The notes under the pieces were generated by a model that made no database searches, was not told the origin of the DNA, and worked only from the letters and a program-made list of their open reading frames with translations. From DAOOOU01 sp964435635 (lineage in GTDB: Bacteria; Bacillota_I; Bacilli_A; RF39; UBA660): DNA of 17,582 nt. The DNA lies in assembly GCA_964435635.1 (NCBI GenBank), contig CAYSZU010000018.1:1-17582 (forward strand). The letters run 5' to 3'. Position 1 is the first letter of the stretch, and the number at the start of each line of letters is the position of its first letter. Below, piece by piece: positions 14,854-17,582 of this stretch. Position numbers and translations under genes: made by a program.

Positions 14854-15858
14854 TTATTTCAAAAAGCCTTGGCTACTGGCGTTTAATGATAAGTCAGCAA
14901 ATTGTTTTTTTAAATATAAAGGATAAGCTGCCGCCCCAATCATTGCGGCATTATCAGTACAATAAATTAAACTAGGAAAAGTTACTTTAACCCGGTGCTG
15001 TTTAGCAATTGTTGTTATTTCTTTTCTTAAGTAGTTATTGGCTGCTACCCCACCAGCAATAATTAATCTTTTAACCTTATAATTACTTAATGCTAATTTT
15101 AATTTATTTTTTATTTGGGCAACTGCTGCTACTTGAAAACTACAGGCTAAATCCGCTCTATTAATCTCCTTTTCTTTTTGTTTTTCATGATAAACAAGAT
15201 TAACAACCCCGCTCTTTAAACCACTAAAACTAAAATCATAGTTATTTTTAAGAGCTGCTACTGGTAAATTATATGTTGGTTGACCTTCCTTAGCTAATTT
15301 TTCAACATTTGGTCCCCCTGGATATTTTAAGTCTAAGATTCTAGCGACTTTATCATAAGCTTCGCCAATTGCATCATCAAGAGTTCGACCAATCACTTCA
15401 AATTCATAATCACCTTTCATCAAGACTAAATCAGTATGCCCCCCACTAACAACTAAAGCTAAAAGCGGGTATTTCATCTTCTTTTCTAGATTATTGGCAT
15501 AGATGTGACCTATTAAATGGTCTACAGCAATTAAAGGCTTTTGATAAACATAAGCCAGCGTTTTAGCAAACTCAACCCCAACTAATAAACTCCCTAATAG
15601 TCCTGGTGAATTTGTTACAGCGATTGCATCAAGGGTCGATATTTTTATTTTAGCTTTTGCTAAAAGATCTTCAAGAACCAAAGTAATGTTTTCAACATGC
15701 ATTCTTGAGGCTATTTCTGGCACTACTCCGCCATATTGAGCATGAGTATCCATTTGAGTTAAAACTGTCAATGCTAGGCATTTTTTACCATTTTGAACGA
15801 TTGCCATACTTGTTTCATCACAAGATGTTTCAATCGCTAAAATATTAACCTTCTTCAT
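14854..15858 (-). CDS. tsaD: tRNA t6A37 threonylcarbamoyltransferase TsaD
   Basis: TsaD transfers the threonylcarbamoyl group to A37 of ANN-decoding tRNAs, together with TsaB and TsaE. Motifs: IETSCDETS (10-18), SRMHVE (52-57), NSPGLLGSL (84-92), metal ligands in DHLIGHIYAN (H115 and H119), VSGGHTDL (138-145), AIGEAYDK (164-171), FSGLKSG (212-218), IAGGVAANNYLR (268-279) and CTDNAAMIG (301-309), numbered from the GTG start. ATG at 15856-15858 and GTG at 15859-15861 are both possible behind AAAGGA; I prefer the ATG for spacing. The start overlaps the end of rimI by 14 bases, so translation is coupled. Length is normal at 334 aa. Confidence 0.97.
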   Translation of the reverse strand: MKKVNILAIETSCDETSMAIVQNGKKCLALTVLTQMDTHAQYGGVVPEIASRMHVENITLVLEDLLAKAKIKISTLDAIAVTNSPGLLGSLLVGVEFAKTLAYVYQKPLIAVDHLIGHIYANNLEKKMKYPLLALVVSGGHTDLVLMKGDYEFEVIGRTLDDAIGEAYDKVARILDLKYPGGPNVEKLAKEGQPTYNLPVAALKNNYDFSFSGLKSGVVNLVYHEKQKEKEINRADLACSFQVAAVAQIKNKLKLALSNYKVKRLIIAGGVAANNYLRKEITTIAKQHRVKVTFPSLIYCTDNAAMIGAAAYPLYLKKQFADLSLNASSQGFLK

Positions 15859-16279
15859 CACTCAAATCCTTTCTCATTATTATTGCATCCTGATTATCAT
15901 AATATTTCGGACGAATACCAATCTTTTTAAAACCGTTTTTTTCATATAATGCCCGAGCCTTAAAATTATCTTCCTTCACTTCTAAAATAACATAATTTTT
16001 TGCTGGATAATTTGATATAAGATGACTTAAAAGGTGTGTGGCTATCCCCTGCTGATGATATTCGTGATCAACAACTAAATATATTATTTCAATACTTTCA
16101 TCTAAAACAACGGCTTGAATAAAACCAACAATATTCTTATTAAGATCATACACATATATTTTATTAAACGCTTCACTTATAATCTTTTTTAAATCGTTTA
16201 CTTGTTGATATTCAGCTTTAATACATTGACCTAATTTATATACTTCCGGAAAATCTCTTTCAGTTACTTCTCTAACCAT
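15845..16279 (-). CDS. rimI: Ribosomal protein S18 alanine N-acetyltransferase (GNAT)
   Basis: A 144-aa GNAT-fold acetyltransferase. The acetyl-CoA-binding motif A is VDHEYHQQGIATHLL (70-84, with Q-x-x-G-x-A spacing), and motif B is VKEDNFKARALYEKNGFKKI (101-120), a hallmark of RimI. RimI acetylates the N-terminal alanine of S18. Function is assigned partly from position between tsaB and tsaD, the standard Firmicutes order. Its ATG overlaps the tsaB stop region by eight bases and has GAGG seven bases upstream; its end overlaps tsaD. Other GNAT substrates cannot be excluded. Confidence 0.93.
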   Translation of the reverse strand: MVREVTERDFPEVYKLGQCIKAEYQQVNDLKKIISEAFNKIYVYDLNKNIVGFIQAVVLDESIEIIYLVVDHEYHQQGIATHLLSHLISNYPAKNYVILEVKEDNFKARALYEKNGFKKIGIRPKYYDNQDAIIMRKDLSDEEG

Positions 16280-16832
16280 TTAAAACCTCAATAGTTTTAA
16301 CATATAATGGTTTTATTTGATGGGGGTTAACCGGCTCAATAATACTACAAGCTTGGTAAACAACTTCATAATCAATTTTAACATTCTCAATGATTTTTTC
16401 ACTGTACTCACTAATTTTTTCATTGCTCAAATAAAACGGTTTTACTAATAACTGATTATCTTGGTCATATTTAGCACCGAATAATCCGTTCTTTTCTCGA
16501 ATACCAACCGTTTTTATCCCCTTTAAATTACAAGCTTTAACAAATAAAGAACTAACTGGTTTAATTGGAATATTCATGGTATAAGCCAATGTTTTAGCAA
16601 TGGTAACCCCTATTCTAACTCCGGTAAATGATCCTGGACCATTAACAACTATAATTTCATTTAAATCTTGGACAGAAACTTTTTGGGCTGTTAATAACTT
16701 ATCAATCTCGGGCAAAACAATTCGACTATGTTGATAACTTGAAGGATATTCCTGACAAGCTAAAATATGACCATCTTGATAGATAATCAGGGTTATAATA
16801 TCATAATGAGTATCTATTAATAAGGTTAACAA
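16272..16832 (-). CDS. tsaB: tRNA t6A37 complex dimerisation protein TsaB
   Basis: TsaB is the ASKHA-fold partner that pairs with TsaD in t6A synthesis; it is itself non-catalytic. Motifs: LLIDTHYD (4-11, where a Ser is more common than His9), YQHSRIVLPEIDKLL (33-47), and VNGPGSFTGVRIGVTIAKTL (63-82). At 186 aa it is shorter than the ~230 aa of many homologues, with a reduced C-terminal half, as is common in small low-GC genomes. The start codon appears to be TTG (16830-16832): the family begins with M-x-x-LLIDT, and the nearby ATG is out of frame and stops after three codons. AGGGAAGTGAT precedes it. It leads the tsaB-rimI-tsaD operon. Confidence 0.93.
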   Translation of the reverse strand: MLTLLIDTHYDIITLIIYQDGHILACQEYPSSYQHSRIVLPEIDKLLTAQKVSVQDLNEIIVVNGPGSFTGVRIGVTIAKTLAYTMNIPIKPVSSLFVKACNLKGIKTVGIREKNGLFGAKYDQDNQLLVKPFYLSNEKISEYSEKIIENVKIDYEVVYQACSIIEPVNPHQIKPLYVKTIEVLNG

Positions 16833-16853
16833 ATCATCACTTCCCTACTTTTT

Positions 16854-16862
16854 ATTATAACA
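16854..16862 (-). promoter_or_regulatory. Extended -10 promoter of tsaB-rimI-tsaD
   Basis: The minus strand reads TGT-TATAAT (16862-16854) between the tsaE terminator and the tsaB start. The -35 region is weak (TGGTTA near 16881-16876). Transcription should start near 16847, giving a leader of about 15 bases. Confidence 0.6.
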
Positions 16863-16883
16863 TAACCATCATATTTAACCATT

Positions 16884-16904
16884 AAAAAAGCTCTAAAAAG
16901 AGCT
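16884..16904 (-). terminator. Terminator of tsaE
   Basis: On the minus strand AGCTCT (16904-16899) pairs with AGAGCT (16894-16889) across four bases, followed by six T residues. The stem begins within the tsaE stop codon (TAG, 16905-16903), so tsaE is at least partly separated from tsaB. Confidence 0.8.
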
Positions 16905-17355
16905 ATAAGACAGCTTCACATAAATCTTCGTATTTCTTACCATATGGAGTAAAGACAAGAATTCTAGTATTCTCATCAACAATCACAAATCTTATCTCTA
17001 ATCTTTCCTTTGGTAAATATTTAGCAATTAAATCTGCCCATTCAATCAAACAAATAGCATTTTGATTAAAATAATCATTAAATCCAACTGATTGATCAGA
17101 ATCTTTTAAACGATAAATATCCATATGAAAAAGTGGCATTTCTCCCGTATTATATTCTTTAACTAAATTAAAAGTTGGACTAGTAATGTTATCAACAATT
17201 CCTAAAGCTTGGGCAAAACCCTTTGCAAAAATAGTTTTACCACTCCCCAGTTCACCGTTTAAGCAAATTATCATTCCTGGAAACTTTTCACTTTCAATAT
17301 TCTGGGCAATTTCCATTGTGTCTACTTCGGATTTTGAAGTTATTTTATAGTTCAT
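16903..17355 (-). CDS. tsaE: tRNA t6A37 synthesis ATPase TsaE
   Basis: TsaE is the P-loop ATPase that drives turnover of the TsaBD complex. Motifs, numbered from the start chosen here: Walker A GELGSGKT (34-41), ITSPTFNLV (about 57-65), HMDIYRL (77-83), and IEWAD (about 105-109). I place the start at ATG 17353-17355 (150 aa): a perfect GGAGG ends five bases before it, while the longer reading from ATG 17365-17367 would put that GGAGG inside the coding sequence. It has its own promoter and terminator and lies directly downstream of an rRNA operon, ahead of tsaB-rimI-tsaD in the usual Bacilli order. Confidence 0.95.
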   Translation of the reverse strand: MNYKITSKSEVDTMEIAQNIESEKFPGMIICLNGELGSGKTIFAKGFAQALGIVDNITSPTFNLVKEYNTGEMPLFHMDIYRLKDSDQSVGFNDYFNQNAICLIEWADLIAKYLPKERLEIRFVIVDENTRILVFTPYGKKYEDLCEAVL

Positions 17356-17394
17356 TTTTTCCTCCATATATTATCTTATAGTGTTTATATAAAT

Positions 17395-17424
17395 ATTATA
17401 ACAAAATTAAAAACTAAATAGCAA
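17395..17424 (-). promoter_or_regulatory. Promoter of tsaE
   Basis: A -35-like TTGCTA (17424-17419) and an 18-base spacer precede TGT-TATAAT (-10 at 17400-17395, with TGn extension). The inferred start near 17388 gives a leader of about 33 bases ending at GGAGG. Confidence 0.65.
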
Positions 17425-17487
17425 AGTTTTTTTATTAATAACTACCATTTTAAACTCTAGTTTACACATTTAAGCCAACTATATTTT

Positions 17488-17502
17488 TTCAAAAAAAAAA
17501 TT
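17488..17502 (-). terminator. Probable end of the rRNA operon (T run after 5S)
   Basis: The 5S 3' end is followed within three bases on the minus strand by ten T residues (17500-17491). The terminal helix of 5S RNA, whose other strand is outside the window, directly before a U run could itself act as an intrinsic terminator. No separate hairpin with GC content is visible. The remaining 17425-17487 bases hold nothing I can identify. Confidence 0.4.
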
Positions 17503-17503
17503 A

Positions 17504-17582
17504 TTGGCAACTACCTATTTTCGCTTATCACTATCTTCGGCGTATTAGTGCTTAACTACTCTGTTCGGGATGGGAAGAGGTG
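17504..17582 (-). rRNA. rrf: 5S ribosomal RNA, 3' part (5' end beyond window)
   Basis: The reverse complement reads CACCTCTTCCCATCCCGAAC, then AGAGTAGTTAAGCAC and CGCCGAAGATAGTG, ending AGGTAGTTGCCAAT. These are the conserved loop B/C, helix III-V and 3' helix I segments of Gram-positive 5S rRNA. About 79 of roughly 110-117 bases are present. The gene is on the minus strand, so 23S and 16S genes are expected further right. Confidence 0.97.

Noticed and set aside
17356..17367. ATG 17367 as the tsaE start
   Set aside because: The GGAGG would lie inside codons 1-3; the ATG at 17355 is correctly spaced from it.
1..17582. CRISPR arrays, insertion sequences, tRNA genes, phage or plasmid genes
   Set aside because: No regularly spaced repeats, transposase or integrase motifs, terminal inverted repeats or tRNA cloverleaf sequences were found on either strand.

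Overview
This is a 17.6 kb AT-rich stretch from a low-GC Gram-positive bacterium. It most likely comes from an uncultured Bacilli-type lineage near Erysipelotrichales, RF39 or the wall-bearing relatives of Mollicutes. The evidence is A/T-rich codon use, strong GGAGG-type ribosome binding sites, a T-box leader on pheST, the Bacillus-like tsaE/tsaB/rimI/tsaD order, a FemAB-type peptidoglycan-bridge enzyme (so a cell wall is probable), and a YebC beginning MGRAYEVRKAS. All tryptophans in the called genes are TGG. None of the 18 stop codons I read is TGA (10 TAA, 8 TAG).

Layout: (1) 1-4118, plus strand: the tail and terminator of an upstream gene, then a sigma-A promoter, a complete phenylalanine T-box leader, pheS, pheT and a terminator. 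(2) 8066-4112, minus strand: promoter, leader hairpin and a four-gene operon of unrecognised cytoplasmic, charged, partly coiled-coil proteins (79, 673, about 374 and 95 aa), then a terminator and a doubtful 38-codon ORF. The ~374-aa gene carries an apparent one-base frameshift. (3) 9257-8106, minus: an N-acetylhexosamine 1-kinase-like enzyme. (4) 9324-10585, plus: a FemAB-family aminoacyltransferase with a clear promoter and a shared terminator facing (5) 11225-10599, minus: a histidine-phosphatase-fold protein that has lost its catalytic RHG motif. (6) 14803-11301, minus: a tightly spaced run of ZIP metal transporter, SDR epimerase, patatin-like lipase and YebC. (7) 17400-14823, minus: tsaE with its own promoter and terminator, then tsaB-rimI-tsaD overlapping one another and ending in a palindromic terminator. 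(8) 17504-17582, minus: the 3' part of a 5S rRNA, so an rRNA operon lies to the right.

Most of the window is translation housekeeping: charging of tRNA-Phe, the t6A37 modification of ANN-decoding tRNAs, S18 acetylation, YebC and 5S rRNA. The parts that ordinary annotation explains least are the orphan operon at 4.3-8.0 kb, the active-site-less histidine phosphatase, the divergent PheS substrate pocket, and the ZIP transporter whose TM5 metal motif reads HNIPFG rather than HNIPEG.
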